Source: Fluviicola sp. (GTDB lineage: Bacteria; Bacteroidota; Bacteroidia; Flavobacteriales_D; Crocinitomicaceae). From it: a stretch of 34,718 bases of DNA. Shown one piece after another: positions 6,910 to 16,149 of the stretch. The translations under genes were made by a program, and so were the position numbers. The notes beneath the pieces were generated by a model that saw only the letters and a program-made list of their open reading frames with translations, was not told where the DNA came from and did not search any database. The stretch's first letter is position 1. The number at the start of each line of letters is the position of its first letter. The stretch covers positions 1 through 34,718 of the forward strand of contig JAGOAZ010000003.1 in NCBI GenBank assembly GCA_017983675.1, in the 5' to 3' direction.

Positions 6910-7179
6910 ATGGCACACAAAAAAGGAGTCGGTAGTTCCAAAAACGGACGTGAATCAGAAAGCAAACGTTTAGGAGTGAAAATTTTTGGTGGACAAGCTG
7001 CAATCGCTGGTAACATTATCGTTCGTCAGCGCGGAACACAGCACCACCCTGGTAATAATGTTGGTATTGGAAAAGACCACACATTATATGCATTAACTGA
7101 CGGATTAATTGAATTCCGTAAGAAAAAAGATAATCGTTCATTTGTTTCCGTAGTTCCTTTTGAAACTGCTGAAGCTTAA
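6910..7179 (+). CDS. rpmA: 50S ribosomal protein L27
   Basis: The 89-aa protein is full-length L27, whose N-terminus reaches toward the peptidyl-transferase centre. It starts directly with [20 protein letters not shown], the mature-like form that needs no cleavage; the extended N-terminus processed by Prp in Firmicutes is absent. The conserved core [15 protein letters not shown] and [14 protein letters not shown] motifs are present. It shares a transcription unit with rplU and ends at a strong terminator 18 bases downstream. Confidence 0.98.
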   Translation: MAHKKGVGSSKNGRESESKRLGVKIFGGQAAIAGNIIVRQRGTQHHPGNNVGIGKDHTLYALTDGLIEFRKKKDNRSFVSVVPFETAEA

Positions 7180-7197
7180 TCGAAGATACACATTCTG

Positions 7198-7234
7198 AAA
7201 AAAGGCGAGCAGCATTAGTTGCACGCCTTTTTTT
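7198..7234 (+). terminator. intrinsic terminator after rpmA
   Basis: AAAAAAGGCG (7198-7207) pairs with CGCCTTTTTTT (7224-7234). Inside the loop GCAGC and GTTGC pair further around ATTA. The T-run completes a canonical terminator for the rplU-rpmA unit. Confidence 0.88.
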
Positions 7235-7294
7235 GTTTTATTTGGTCCGAAAAACCAACAATTTTTCTTTAATTCACTTAGAAAAAGAAACAAG

Positions 7295-8566
7295 ATGTTA
7301 GAAATGACAAGAATTCGCACTGAAAGAAATGAAATCATTCAGGCGCTTAAAAAAAGAAACATTGATGTTACTGAAACAATCGATGCTCTTATTTCAAAAG
7401 ATCAACAATGGCGCAATGCAAAATCCCAAATGGAGAGCATTACGGCTGATTTAAATAAAATTGCCAAAGAAATTGGTGCGTTTTTTCAAGCAGGTAAAGC
7501 TGCTGAAGCGGAAGCTGCAAAAGCAAAAACAGCCGAATTAAAAGCAGAAGAAGCTGCGTTGAAAACAACAGTTGATTCACTTGAAGCAGAAATTACACAG
7601 TTGTTGTACCAAATTCCGAATGTTCCCAACGAACTTGTCGTTGCAGGAAAAAGCGAAGAAGATAACGAAACAGTTTTAGTAGTTGGTGCACCTGCTCAAT
7701 TGCATTCTGAAGCAGTTCCACATTGGGAATTGACTAAAAAATACAACCTGATTGATTTCGAATTGGGCGTGAAAATTACCGGTGCTGGTTTTCCTGTTTA
7801 CAGAGGAAAAGGTGCGAAATTGCAACGCGCGTTGATTCAATTTTTCTTAGACGAAGCAGAAAAAGCGGGTTACGAAGAATTCATTGCGCCTCACGTTGTG
7901 AATGAAGCTAGTGGATACGGAACAGGACAATTACCCGACAAAGAAGGGCAAATGTATTACTGTGCTGAAGATGATTTATACTTAATTCCAACTGCCGAAG
8001 TTCCCTTGACGAACATTTACCGTGATGTCATTTTACCGGATGAGAATTTTTCGATCAAAATGACAGGTTATACGCCTTGTTTCCGTCGTGAAGCAGGAAG
8101 TTACGGTGCGCATGTGCGCGGATTGAATCGCTTACACCAGTTTGATAAAGTGGAAATCGTTCGCATCGAGCACCCTTCAAATGCTGCAAAAGCATTGGAG
8201 GAAATGATAGATCACGTGAAAGGATTACTCGAGAAATTAGGCTTGCACTACCGCATTTTGCGTTTGTGTGGTGGCGACACAGGTTTTGCTTCTGCTATGA
8301 CCTATGATTTTGAAGTGTATTCTGCAGCGCAAGAAAAATGGTTAGAAGTGAGTTCTTGTTCACGTTTTGATACTTTCCAAGCTAATCGTCTGAAATTGCG
8401 TTTCAAAAATGCGGATAAAAAGAATCAATTGGCGCATACCTTAAACGGAAGTGCATTAGCATTGCCACGTATCATGGCATCTATCATGGAAAATTATCAA
8501 ACGCCAACAGGTATTGAAATTCCAGAAGTGTTGCACAAATACTTGAATTTTACAACCATCGATTAA
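7295..8566 (+). CDS. serS: seryl-tRNA synthetase
   Basis: The 423-aa class II synthetase charges tRNA-Ser (and tRNA-Sec where present) with serine in the cytoplasm. Residues about 30-105 form the long antiparallel coiled-coil arm that recognises the tRNA variable loop, here rich in A, E and K. The catalytic domain shows TAEVPLTN (233-240), motif 2 FRREAGSYG (263-271) with RGLNRLHQFDKVE, and motif 3 GSALALPRIMASIMENYQ near the C-terminus. The length is typical. The ATG at 7295 gives the usual short N-terminal strand; an internal ATG three codons later is possible. It is bounded by terminators on both sides (7198-7234 and 8586-8619), so it is a single-gene unit, though I see no clear -7 element. 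Confidence 0.98.
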   Translation: MLEMTRIRTERNEIIQALKKRNIDVTETIDALISKDQQWRNAKSQMESITADLNKIAKEIGAFFQAGKAAEAEAAKAKTAELKAEEAALKTTVDSLEAEITQLLYQIPNVPNELVVAGKSEEDNETVLVVGAPAQLHSEAVPHWELTKKYNLIDFELGVKITGAGFPVYRGKGAKLQRALIQFFLDEAEKAGYEEFIAPHVVNEASGYGTGQLPDKEGQMYYCAEDDLYLIPTAEVPLTNIYRDVILPDENFSIKMTGYTPCFRREAGSYGAHVRGLNRLHQFDKVEIVRIEHPSNAAKALEEMIDHVKGLLEKLGLHYRILRLCGGDTGFASAMTYDFEVYSAAQEKWLEVSSCSRFDTFQANRLKLRFKNADKKNQLAHTLNGSALALPRIMASIMENYQTPTGIEIPEVLHKYLNFTTID

Positions 8567-8585
8567 TTCGACAATTTCATTATAC

Positions 8586-8619
8586 AAATCCCGTAATCGA
8601 TATGATTGCGGGATTTTTT
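8586..8619 (+). terminator. intrinsic terminator after serS
   Basis: The arm AAATCCCGTAATC (8586-8598) pairs with GATTGCGGGATTT (8604-8616) with one T-G wobble and a 5-base loop; a T-run follows. Confidence 0.9.
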
Positions 8620-8690
8620 GTTTTTACTCATCGAATCATTGATTTATCCAATTTTGCCATTAATTTTATAGCTCAAACGAATCGGTTGTT

Positions 8691-10517
8691 ATGAAAGTTA
8701 TTTTGTCCATTGTTGCATTGTTGTTTTCGCTTCAGTTACTAGCGCAAACAAGCACCGACCAACAGTTGGCAAATCTGTATTATACCAATGGAGAGTTTGA
8801 CAAAGCCTTGCCTTATTTCGAAAAAATCATCAACAAACAAAGCACTAAATTTGAGTATTTCCGCTACGTTGAATGTTTGGAAAAAACAGGAAACACCAAA
8901 GAGGCAGAGAAAATCTTAAAAAAGTTAGCGGGCAATGCAACAACTGATTATGAATATACGATTGCGCTCAGTGATTTTTATGAACGCACCAACCAACTTG
9001 ATAAAAGTCAGAAAATCAGTAATGATCTGATCAAAAGCGTATCAAAAAGTGGTTTCCAAACGATTGAATTGTACAATGCACTTTTGCGAAAAGGGAAAGT
9101 AGAATGGGCGTTGAAAACCTTACAAGCAGCAAGAAAAGAACTGAAAAATCAATATCCGCTTCATTTGCAATTTGCTGAAGTTTACAGTCTGTTAGGAAAA
9201 ACAGATGAAATGATTGATGAGTTAATGGAGGTGTTGGACAATTATCCTGGTTCAGCTACCGACATTCAAGCAAGCTTATCGCAACAAATCGATTTTCAAG
9301 AAGATGCAACAGGTGCCTACGTCAAATTGAAGGGGAAACTACTGACGCGGATTCAGAAAAAGCCAAACGAAGTAGTTTATGCAGATATGTTGATATGGCT
9401 TTTTGTGCAAAAAAAGGAATTTAAAAGTGCATTGGTTCAGGCGCAAGCGCTCGATATCCGAGAAAATGGTGGAGGAAAACGCTTAATGATTTTGGCTGAA
9501 ACTTGTGTGCAAAACACCGATTTTCCTACTGCTCGTCAAACGTACAACTCAGTCATTGCTTTGGGCCCAAATGCTCCCTACTATTTTCAAGCATACAATG
9601 CGTTGTTGAATGTGCGTTACCGTGAAATCACGCAATATAAAAACACACAAGCCGCAGAAATTGCGCAAGCAATAAATGAATACCGAAGTGCTATTCGAGT
9701 CATTGGATGGAATAGAAACGCGGTCGGCATCGCCAAAGAATTGGCCATCATTCAAGCATATTACGGCAACGATGCCAAAAGTGCAGGTCAATTATTAGAC
9801 AGTTGTTTATCACTTCCAGGATTGAACGACATTGGACGTGCTGAAATAAAAATGGCCTTGGCTGATGTGTTGGTCTTGCAAGACGATATTTGGCAAGCGT
9901 CGTTGTATTACATGCAAATCGACAAGGATTTCAAATTCGAACCAATAGGAGCTGAAGCAAAATTCAAGAACGCACGCATATTTTATTACGATGGTGATTT
10001 TAAGTTTGCCCAGTCACAATTAGATATCTTGAAAGAATCGACTTCGAAATTGATTGCGAATGATGCAATGAAATTATCCATTTTGATTACCGATAACTTA
10101 GGTTTGGACAGTAATTATACCGCCATGAATTTGTTTGCAAAAGCAGACTTATTGTTGGAACAACACCAATTTCAAGCAGCGTTTGAATTATACGATTCAA
10201 TCATACGAGCTTTTCCAGATCATGGTTTGAATGATGAACTCTTGCTGCGAAAAGCTTCGGCTATGATGTATCAAGGAGAATGGAAAGCAGCAGAAGGTTA
10301 TTTGTTGAAAATATACACCAGTTTTGGACAAGATATATTGGCAGATGACGCCGTTTTTCAGTTGGCAGAATTATACGAAAATCAGTTGAGCGACAAAGAA
10401 AAAGCAGCGGAATATTACAAGAAAATTTTGTTGGAATTCAAAGGAAGTTTGCTCACAATTGAAGCACGAAAACGATTCCGTTTGTTGCGTGGAGATGCCA
10501 TTGATTCCGATTTATAA
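8691..10517 (+). CDS. exported TPR-repeat protein
   Basis: The 608-aa protein begins with a clear signal peptide (MKVILSIVALLFSLQLLAQ, cleavage near residue 19), so it is exported to the periplasm or envelope. The remainder is alpha-helical with tetratricopeptide-type repeats: LANLYYTNGEFDKALPYFEK (26-45), VECLEKTGNTKEAEKILKKL, FAEVYSLLGKTDEMIDELME, FKNARIFYYDGDFKFAQSQL, and a C-terminal pair FQAAFELYDSIIRAFPDH and LAELYENQLSDKEKAAEYYK. TPR arrays are protein-binding scaffolds. The last repeats resemble those of YbgF/BamD-like proteins, but I see no lipobox and assign no specific partner. It lies between serS and nuoA as its own unit; only weak -7-like sequence precedes it. A hairpin follows at 10518. 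Confidence 0.85.
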   Translation: MKVILSIVALLFSLQLLAQTSTDQQLANLYYTNGEFDKALPYFEKIINKQSTKFEYFRYVECLEKTGNTKEAEKILKKLAGNATTDYEYTIALSDFYERTNQLDKSQKISNDLIKSVSKSGFQTIELYNALLRKGKVEWALKTLQAARKELKNQYPLHLQFAEVYSLLGKTDEMIDELMEVLDNYPGSATDIQASLSQQIDFQEDATGAYVKLKGKLLTRIQKKPNEVVYADMLIWLFVQKKEFKSALVQAQALDIRENGGGKRLMILAETCVQNTDFPTARQTYNSVIALGPNAPYYFQAYNALLNVRYREITQYKNTQAAEIAQAINEYRSAIRVIGWNRNAVGIAKELAIIQAYYGNDAKSAGQLLDSCLSLPGLNDIGRAEIKMALADVLVLQDDIWQASLYYMQIDKDFKFEPIGAEAKFKNARIFYYDGDFKFAQSQLDILKESTSKLIANDAMKLSILITDNLGLDSNYTAMNLFAKADLLLEQHQFQAAFELYDSIIRAFPDHGLNDELLLRKASAMMYQGEWKAAEGYLLKIYTSFGQDILADDAVFQLAELYENQLSDKEKAAEYYKKILLEFKGSLLTIEARKRFRLLRGDAIDSDL

Positions 10518-10558
10518 GCCCTCTTCAATAGCAACCTTTTTTTACAGAGAAGAAGGGC
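10518..10558 (+). terminator. possible terminator hairpin between the TPR gene and nuoA
   Basis: GCCCTCTTC (10518-10526) pairs with GAAGAAGGGC (10549-10558) with one bulged base and a 22-base loop that itself holds a T-run. No T-run follows the stem, so termination efficiency is doubtful. Confidence 0.4.
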
Positions 10559-10625
10559 AAACTAAAAAATCATAAAATATTCCTTTTTTTATTGGATTTT
10601 TTTCAATCTACACGCTAAAAAGTAT

Positions 10626-10633
10626 TAAATTCG
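10626..10633 (+). promoter_or_regulatory. -7-like element TAAATTCG for the nuo operon
   Basis: TAAATTCG differs from TAnnTTTG at one position and ends 21 bases before the nuoA ATG. The only TTG upstream (10592-10594) is too far for a regular -33 element. It is the best promoter candidate for the whole nuo operon. Confidence 0.4.
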
Positions 10634-10654
10634 CGGGTCTTAAAATTAGTGATT

Positions 10655-11020
10655 ATGTCTACACCAGTAGATTACCTTCCAATTTTGATCCAAGCAGCTG
10701 TGGCTGTGGGGTTTGTCGTGGCTGTTTTAGTTGTCACGCACTTCCTTGGACCAAATCTCAAAGCTAAAAAGAAAGATGCCAACTGGGAATGTGGTATCGA
10801 AGAAATTGGCAACGCGCGTTTTCCTATTTCAATTCGCTATTTGTTAACTGCAATTTTATTTGTCCTTTTCGATGTAGAAGTCATTTTCTTCTACCCGTAT
10901 GCGGTGAATTTTAAAGCGTTACAATTAGAAGGATTGTATGCGGTAATCGTGTTTGTCGCATTCTTTTTAACAGGATTTTTCTATGTACTTAAAAAAGGCG
11001 CTTTAGAATGGGAAAAGTAG
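10655..11020 (+). CDS. nuoA: NADH:quinone oxidoreductase subunit A
   Basis: This 121-aa subunit sits in the membrane arm of complex I next to NuoH and helps couple quinone reduction to proton movement. It has three transmembrane helices (about residues 7-30, 63-84, 92-113) and the conserved cytoplasmic loop with [23 protein letters not shown] and the DVEV acid motif ([12 protein letters not shown]). I chose the ATG at 10655 (MSTPVDYLP); an in-frame GTG two codons earlier is less likely. It is the first gene of the operon and overlaps nuoB by 13 bases, which suggests translational coupling. Confidence 0.97.
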   Translation: MSTPVDYLPILIQAAVAVGFVVAVLVVTHFLGPNLKAKKKDANWECGIEEIGNARFPISIRYLLTAILFVLFDVEVIFFYPYAVNFKALQLEGLYAVIVFVAFFLTGFFYVLKKGALEWEK

Positions 11021-11559
11021 AACAAATAAACGGCGTTGAAACATTCAACGGTGAAGGATTTCAATTATCTGTTTTAGATAAAGTGATTGCTTCAGCTCGT
11101 GCTAATTCTGTTTGGCCATTACCGTTTGCAACTTCTTGTTGTGGAATTGAGTACATGGCAACAATGGGTTCAAATTACGATGTTGCACGTTTCGGAATGG
11201 AACGTATGTCATTTTCTCCTCGTCAAGCTGACTTGTTGATTGTTGCTGGTACGATTTCAAAAAAATTAGCACCGATTTTAAAACAAGTGTACGAGCAAAT
11301 GGCAGAGCCTAAATGGGTGATTTCTGTTGGTGCTTGTGCTTCTTCAGGTGGTATTTTTGATACGTATTCTGTTTTGCAAGGTATTGACCGAGTGATTCCA
11401 GTGGATGTTTATGTTCCTGGTTGTCCACCGCGTCCCGAGCAAATCATCGAAGGCTTGATGAACATTCACCGTTTGGTGAAAAACGAATCATTACGTCGCC
11501 GTTACTCGGATGAGTACAAACATTTGTTGAACAAATATCATTTGAACGAAAATGACTAA
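11008..11559 (+). CDS. nuoB: NADH:quinone oxidoreductase subunit B
   Basis: This 183-aa peripheral-arm subunit holds the terminal iron-sulfur cluster N2, which passes electrons to quinone. The four cluster ligands are present: tandem C44-C45 in [12 protein letters not shown]110 in VGACASSGG and C139 in VPGCPPRPE. The surrounding [21 protein letters not shown] segment is typical and lines the quinone site with NuoD. The start lies within the nuoA end and the stop overlaps the nuoC start by 8 bases. The length is normal for the family, with a short charged C-terminal tail. Confidence 0.98.
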   Translation: MGKVEQINGVETFNGEGFQLSVLDKVIASARANSVWPLPFATSCCGIEYMATMGSNYDVARFGMERMSFSPRQADLLIVAGTISKKLAPILKQVYEQMAEPKWVISVGACASSGGIFDTYSVLQGIDRVIPVDVYVPGCPPRPEQIIEGLMNIHRLVKNESLRRRYSDEYKHLLNKYHLNEND

Positions 11560-12058
11560 TCTTAGTAATGAATTTGTTTTAGCACGTTTGCAAGAACAAT
11601 TTGGCAGTGCTATTATTGCCAGTGAAACGCCTTATGACCTATTAACTGTTGAGGTGGAAGCTGACAAAGCACATGATATTATCGCTTGGTTAAAACAAGA
11701 CGATGTAACTAAAATTTCATTTTTAACCTTGTTAGGTGCGACACATTATCCGGATAATGAAGGACGTGAATTAGCAATTTCTTACTTGTTGCATTCACTT
11801 GTCAATAATTTCCGTATTCGCTTGAAAGCATTTATTCCGATTGCTGATCCAACGATTGCTTCGATAACTGATATATATGTAGGCGCAAACTGGCAAGAAC
11901 GCGAAACGTATGATTTCTTTGGTGTGCAATTTACAGGACATCCAAACTTGACAAGAATATTAAACGAAGATTCAATGGACTACTTCCCTTTGCGTAAAGA
12001 ATACCATTTGGAAGATGCAACCAGAGAAGATAAAGACGATCGCTACTTCGGTAGATAA
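11552..12058 (+). CDS. nuoC: NADH:quinone oxidoreductase subunit C
   Basis: This 168-aa subunit (30-kDa subunit homologue) is a structural part of the peripheral arm and contacts NuoB and NuoD. The family signature is clear near the C-terminus: [20 protein letters not shown] followed by [18 protein letters not shown]. It is an independent protein here, not fused to NuoD as in E. coli, matching most other bacteria. It overlaps nuoB by 8 bases and is 10 bases from nuoD. Confidence 0.97.
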   Translation: MTNLSNEFVLARLQEQFGSAIIASETPYDLLTVEVEADKAHDIIAWLKQDDVTKISFLTLLGATHYPDNEGRELAISYLLHSLVNNFRIRLKAFIPIADPTIASITDIYVGANWQERETYDFFGVQFTGHPNLTRILNEDSMDYFPLRKEYHLEDATREDKDDRYFGR

Positions 12059-12068
12059 ATTCTGAACT

Positions 12069-13292
12069 ATGAGCGATACTTATACAAAGAAACCTGAAAG
12101 TTTATTCTCCAACGAAACAATCGATGGGGAAATTTCAACGTTGAACCTTGGACCAACTCACCCAGCAACACATGGTATTTTTCAAAATGTACTAACGGTT
12201 GATGGCGAAAAGATTTTAGGTTCGGTTCAAACGATTGGTTACATTCACCGCGCTTTTGAAAAATTAGCGGAACGTCGTCCGTACAATCAAATTACGCCGA
12301 TTACTGACCGATTAAATTACTGTTCATCTCCAATCAATAACATGGGTTGGGAAATGACGGTTGAAAAATTAATTGGTGCAGAGATTCCAAAGCGCGCACA
12401 ATACATGCGTGTTATTATCATGGAATTGGCGCGTATAGCTGACCACTTGGTATGTAACTCGGTTATTGGTGTGGATACAGGAGCATTGACAGGATTTACC
12501 TACATGTTCCAACAACGTGAAGCAATTTACGATATTTTCGAAGAGGTATGTGGCGCACGTTTGACAACAAATATTGGCCGTATCGGTGGATTTGAACGTG
12601 ATTTTTCACCACGTTTCCACGAAAAATTAGAAACATTCTTAAAAGAGTTCCCGAAACATTTTGAGGAATTCGATAGCTTATTATTACGCAACAGAATTTT
12701 CATGGATCGTACGATTGGTGCTGGTCCAATGAGCGCTGAACGTGCGTTGGATTATGGTTTTACCGGTCCAAATTTACGTGCAACAGGTGTGGATTATGAT
12801 GTGCGTGTGATGAATCCATATTCTTCGTACCAAGATTTCGATTTTATTGTTCCAGTTGGAACACAAGGTGATACATACGATCGTTTCTGTGTCCGTCAAG
12901 AAGAAGTGCGTCAAAGTTTGAGCATCATTCGTCAAGCATTGGATAAAATGCCAGAAGGAAATTACTTTGCTGAAAACCTTCCTGAATTTTATTTGCCGCG
13001 CAAAGAAGATGTGTACACGAAAATGGAGGCATTGATTTACCATTTCAAAATTGTAATGGGAGAAACGCCAATTCCTGCAGGTGAAGTATACCACAGTGTT
13101 GAGGGTGGAAATGGTGAAGTAGGTTACCAACTTATTTCAGATGGAGGTAGAACGCCATACCGTTTACAATTTAGAAGACCGAGTTTTATTTATTACCAAG
13201 CATATCCTGAAATGATTACAGGACAAACTATCTCTGACGCAGTATTGACGATGAGTAGTATGAATGTAATTGCTGGAGAATTAGACGCATAA
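12069..13292 (+). CDS. nuoD: NADH:quinone oxidoreductase subunit D
   Basis: The 407-aa subunit (49-kDa homologue) forms the quinone-binding cavity with NuoB. It is related to the large subunit of [NiFe] hydrogenases but lacks the nickel-ligand cysteines. Motifs seen are LGPTHPATHGIFQ near residue 27, the IGYIHRAFEKLAERRPYNQ region with the proposed quinone-site histidines and YCSSPINNMGW. The central IGRIGGFERDF and the C-terminal EVYHSVEGGNGEVGYQLISD segment are also in place. Length is normal. The C-terminus ends GELDA where many homologues end in GEVDR. One base separates it from nuoE. Confidence 0.98.
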   Translation: MSDTYTKKPESLFSNETIDGEISTLNLGPTHPATHGIFQNVLTVDGEKILGSVQTIGYIHRAFEKLAERRPYNQITPITDRLNYCSSPINNMGWEMTVEKLIGAEIPKRAQYMRVIIMELARIADHLVCNSVIGVDTGALTGFTYMFQQREAIYDIFEEVCGARLTTNIGRIGGFERDFSPRFHEKLETFLKEFPKHFEEFDSLLLRNRIFMDRTIGAGPMSAERALDYGFTGPNLRATGVDYDVRVMNPYSSYQDFDFIVPVGTQGDTYDRFCVRQEEVRQSLSIIRQALDKMPEGNYFAENLPEFYLPRKEDVYTKMEALIYHFKIVMGETPIPAGEVYHSVEGGNGEVGYQLISDGGRTPYRLQFRRPSFIYYQAYPEMITGQTISDAVLTMSSMNVIAGELDA

Positions 13293-13293
13293 T

Positions 13294-13815
13294 ATGAGCA
13301 CAGAGGTAACAAATCCACAATTCAGTCCTGAAAAAATGGCTGAAGTGCAACGAGTAATAAGCTTGTTTCCTGAGGGAAAACAAAAAAGTGCTTTGCTACG
13401 CATTTTACATATCGCTGAAGAAGAATTTGGTGGATGGTTGAGTGTGCCAACAATGAACTATGTTGCAGAGATATTAGGAATTCAACCAATTGAAGTGTAT
13501 GAAGTTGCTACTTTTTACACGATGTTCAACATTGAAAAACCAGGAAAAGTGGTATTAGAAGTGTGTAGAACAGGACCTTGTATGTTGGTTGGTTCGGATA
13601 ACATCATCGACTATATCCAACAGAAATTAAATATCGAAGTGGGCGGAACTTCTGCTGACGGAATTTTCACTTTGAAAACTGCCGAATGCTTAGGAGCTTG
13701 TGGTTATGGACCAATGCTACAATGTGGCAAACATTACCACGAACACTTAACACCAGAAAAAGTGGATGCCTTATTGGAATCACTTCGTAATGAACATGCA
13801 ACTTCATCGAATTAA
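13294..13815 (+). CDS. nuoE: NADH:quinone oxidoreductase subunit E
   Basis: The 173-aa thioredoxin-like subunit (24-kDa homologue) carries [2Fe-2S] cluster N1a beside the flavin site. Its four ligands are C91 and C96 in EVCRTGPCML and C132 and C136 in AECLGACGYGP. The N-terminal helical region includes EVYEVATFYTMFN, typical of the family. Presence of nuoE and nuoF shows that this complex oxidises NADH, unlike the 11-subunit ferredoxin-type complexes of some Bacteroidota. It is followed after 5 bases by nuoF. Confidence 0.97.
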   Translation: MSTEVTNPQFSPEKMAEVQRVISLFPEGKQKSALLRILHIAEEEFGGWLSVPTMNYVAEILGIQPIEVYEVATFYTMFNIEKPGKVVLEVCRTGPCMLVGSDNIIDYIQQKLNIEVGGTSADGIFTLKTAECLGACGYGPMLQCGKHYHEHLTPEKVDALLESLRNEHATSSN

Positions 13816-13820
13816 ATAAG

Positions 13821-15164
13821 ATGGGAAGAAAGTTATTATTGGAACACATAAACGTTCCTGGAATCGAATCGTACGATGTTTACCGCAAACACGGAGGCTA
13901 TCGTTCAGTTGAAAAAGCATTGAAAACAATGTCGCCACAAAATGTAGTAGAAGAAGTGCAAGCTTCTGGCCTACGTGGACGAGGTGGAGCTGGTTTCCCA
14001 ACAGGAATGAAATGGTCATTCTTGGCAAAACCAGAGGGTGTTCCCCGTTACTTATTGTGTAATGCAGATGAGTCAGAACCTGGAACATTCAAAGACCGTT
14101 ATTTGATGGAACACATTCCACATTTATTAGTGGAAGGAATGATTGTTTCGAGTTATGCTTTGGGTTGTAATCAAGCATACATCTATATCCGTGGTGAATA
14201 CATGTGGGTGTTGGAAATTGTTGAAAAAGCAATTGCTGAAGCTTATGCAAACGGTTGGTTAGGAAAAAATATTCTTGGTTCTGGTTACGACCTTGATTTA
14301 GCAATTGCTCCTGGAGGAGGTGCTTACATTTGTGGGGAAGAAACTGCATTGATCGAGTCGTTGGAAGGAAAACGTGGAAATCCACGTATCAAACCACCAT
14401 TCCCAGCTGTAAAAGGTTTGTGGGGTTGTCCAACTGTTGTAAACAATGTTGAATCGATTGCAGCTGTTGTTCCAATTGTGAACGATGGCGGAGCAGAATA
14501 CGCAAAAATTGGAATTGGAAAAAGCACCGGTACGAAATTGATTTCCGCTTGTGGAAATTTAGTAAAACCAGGTGTTTACGAAATAGAATTAGGAATGTCC
14601 GTTGAAGAATTCATCTATTCAGATGAATGGTGTGGCGGAATTGCAAATGGTAAAAAATTAAAAGCGTGTGTGCCAGGAGGTTCATCCGTTCCAATTTTAC
14701 CAGCTAATTTAGTGACAAAAACAGCGGAAGGAACCGATCGTTTGATGTCATACGAAGGACTTTCAGAAGGTGGCTTTGCAACCGGTTCGATGTTAGGTTC
14801 TGGAGGATTCATTGTTTTCGATGAAGATCAATGTATCGTTCGAAACACGTGGAATTTCTCTCGTTTTTACGCTCACGAATCGTGTGGACAATGTTCACCT
14901 TGTCGCGAGGGAACGGGTTGGATGGAAAAAGTCCTACACCGCTTGGAATACGGACATGGCAACATGCGCGATATCGATTTGTTAGAAGAAATCAATAAGA
15001 AAATAGAAGGTAATACGATTTGTCCACTTGGTGATGCTGCTGCATGGCCAGTTGCTGCGGCAATTCGTCATTTCCGTGAAGAGTTTGAATGGCACGTTAC
15101 TCATCCAGCTGATGCGCAAAAGCGCAATTTTGGAATAGCGTCAAATCACATACCATTGGTATAA
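13821..15164 (+). CDS. nuoF: NADH:quinone oxidoreductase subunit F (NADH/FMN subunit)
   Basis: The 447-aa subunit (51-kDa homologue) binds NADH and FMN and holds [4Fe-4S] cluster N3, the electron entry point of complex I. The glycine-rich FMN/NADH motif GRGGAGFPTGMKW is at 53-65, NADESEPGTFKDR at 81-93, the second loop APGGGAYICGEETAL near 163-177, and the N3 ligands are C355, C358 and C361 in ESCGQCSPCREG plus C401. All key residues are present and the length is standard. It stands between nuoE and nuoG with gaps of 5 and 12 bases. Confidence 0.98.
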   Translation: MGRKLLLEHINVPGIESYDVYRKHGGYRSVEKALKTMSPQNVVEEVQASGLRGRGGAGFPTGMKWSFLAKPEGVPRYLLCNADESEPGTFKDRYLMEHIPHLLVEGMIVSSYALGCNQAYIYIRGEYMWVLEIVEKAIAEAYANGWLGKNILGSGYDLDLAIAPGGGAYICGEETALIESLEGKRGNPRIKPPFPAVKGLWGCPTVVNNVESIAAVVPIVNDGGAEYAKIGIGKSTGTKLISACGNLVKPGVYEIELGMSVEEFIYSDEWCGGIANGKKLKACVPGGSSVPILPANLVTKTAEGTDRLMSYEGLSEGGFATGSMLGSGGFIVFDEDQCIVRNTWNFSRFYAHESCGQCSPCREGTGWMEKVLHRLEYGHGNMRDIDLLEEINKKIEGNTICPLGDAAAWPVAAAIRHFREEFEWHVTHPADAQKRNFGIASNHIPLV

Positions 15165-15176
15165 AAAATCAACGAG

Positions 15177-16148
15177 ATGATCAAAGTTATCGTAGATGAT
15201 ATTGAAGTAGCAGTAGAACCAGGAACAACAATCCTGAATGCAGCACGCAAAATTGGTGGAGATGTAGTTCCACCTGCGATGTGTTACTACAGTAAATTAG
15301 AAGGAAGTGGCGGGAAATGTAGAACATGTTTGGTCGAAGTGGCTGCAGGTTCAACTGCTGATCCACGTCCCATGCCAAAATTAGTGGCTTCTTGTTCAAC
15401 GCCTGTTCAGGATGGAATGATTATTAAAAACAAAACATCACAACGTGTTCACGAAAATCGTGCTGCAGTGACGGAGTTTTTATTGATCAACCACCCATTG
15501 GATTGCCCAGTTTGTGACCAAGCTGGAGAATGCCATTTACAGGATTTAGGATTTGAGCACGGAAAAGCAGGAACACGCTTCGAAGAAGAGCGTAGAACGT
15601 ACGATCCAATTGACATCGGTGATAAAATCAAGTTGCACATGAACAGATGTATCTTGTGTTACCGTTGTGTTTACACGGCAAATCAATTGACAGATAAACG
15701 TGTTCATGGTGTCATGCACCGTGGTGAGCATGCTGAAATCAGTACATACATTGAGCAAGCAATCGATAATGATTTCTCTGGAAATGTGATTGATGTTTGT
15801 CCAGTTGGTGCATTGACAGATAAAACATTCCGTTTCAAAAGTCGCGTTTGGTTCTTGAAACCAATGAATGCTTCTTGTGAATGTACAAAATGTGCTGGTA
15901 AAGCAGTTGTTTGGATGTTCGGAAACGAAATTTACCGTGTTACAGGTCGTAAAGATCAATACGGTGAAGTAGAGGATATCGACGGAAAAACAGCTTGGAT
16001 TTGTAACGATTGTCGTTTTGATAAGAAAGATACAAGCAAGTGGACAATTGAAGGACCACGTGTCATTAATCGTCACTCCGTTATTTCTCAGGGACAATAT
16101 GTATTGCAAGATCCGAATTTAGGAGCAAAAAAATTAACAAATAAGTAA
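15177..16148 (+). CDS. nuoG: NADH:quinone oxidoreductase subunit G, short form
   Basis: The 323-aa protein corresponds only to the N-terminal electron-relay part of NuoG, which is usually about 700-900 aa. Ligand sets are visible for [2Fe-2S] N1b (C36, C48, C51, C73), the His-Cys3 cluster N5 (H106, C110, C113, C119) and a [4Fe-4S] cluster of N4 type (C158, C161, C164, C208). The molybdopterin-oxidoreductase-like domain is absent. The remaining tail has two CxxC pairs, C236/C239 and C276/C279 (plus C234), where the N7 region begins in other NuoG proteins. The reading frame ends cleanly and nuoH starts after one base, so this is a natural short form, not a frameshift. Similar short NuoG proteins are, to my knowledge, usual in Bacteroidota. 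Confidence 0.92.
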   Translation: MIKVIVDDIEVAVEPGTTILNAARKIGGDVVPPAMCYYSKLEGSGGKCRTCLVEVAAGSTADPRPMPKLVASCSTPVQDGMIIKNKTSQRVHENRAAVTEFLLINHPLDCPVCDQAGECHLQDLGFEHGKAGTRFEEERRTYDPIDIGDKIKLHMNRCILCYRCVYTANQLTDKRVHGVMHRGEHAEISTYIEQAIDNDFSGNVIDVCPVGALTDKTFRFKSRVWFLKPMNASCECTKCAGKAVVWMFGNEIYRVTGRKDQYGEVEDIDGKTAWICNDCRFDKKDTSKWTIEGPRVINRHSVISQGQYVLQDPNLGAKKLTNK

Positions 16149-16149
16149 G

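Noticed and set aside
13667..15640. Long open frames opposite nuoE-nuoG
   Set aside because: They mirror the codon bias of strongly conserved nuo genes and have no start signals or recognisable domains.
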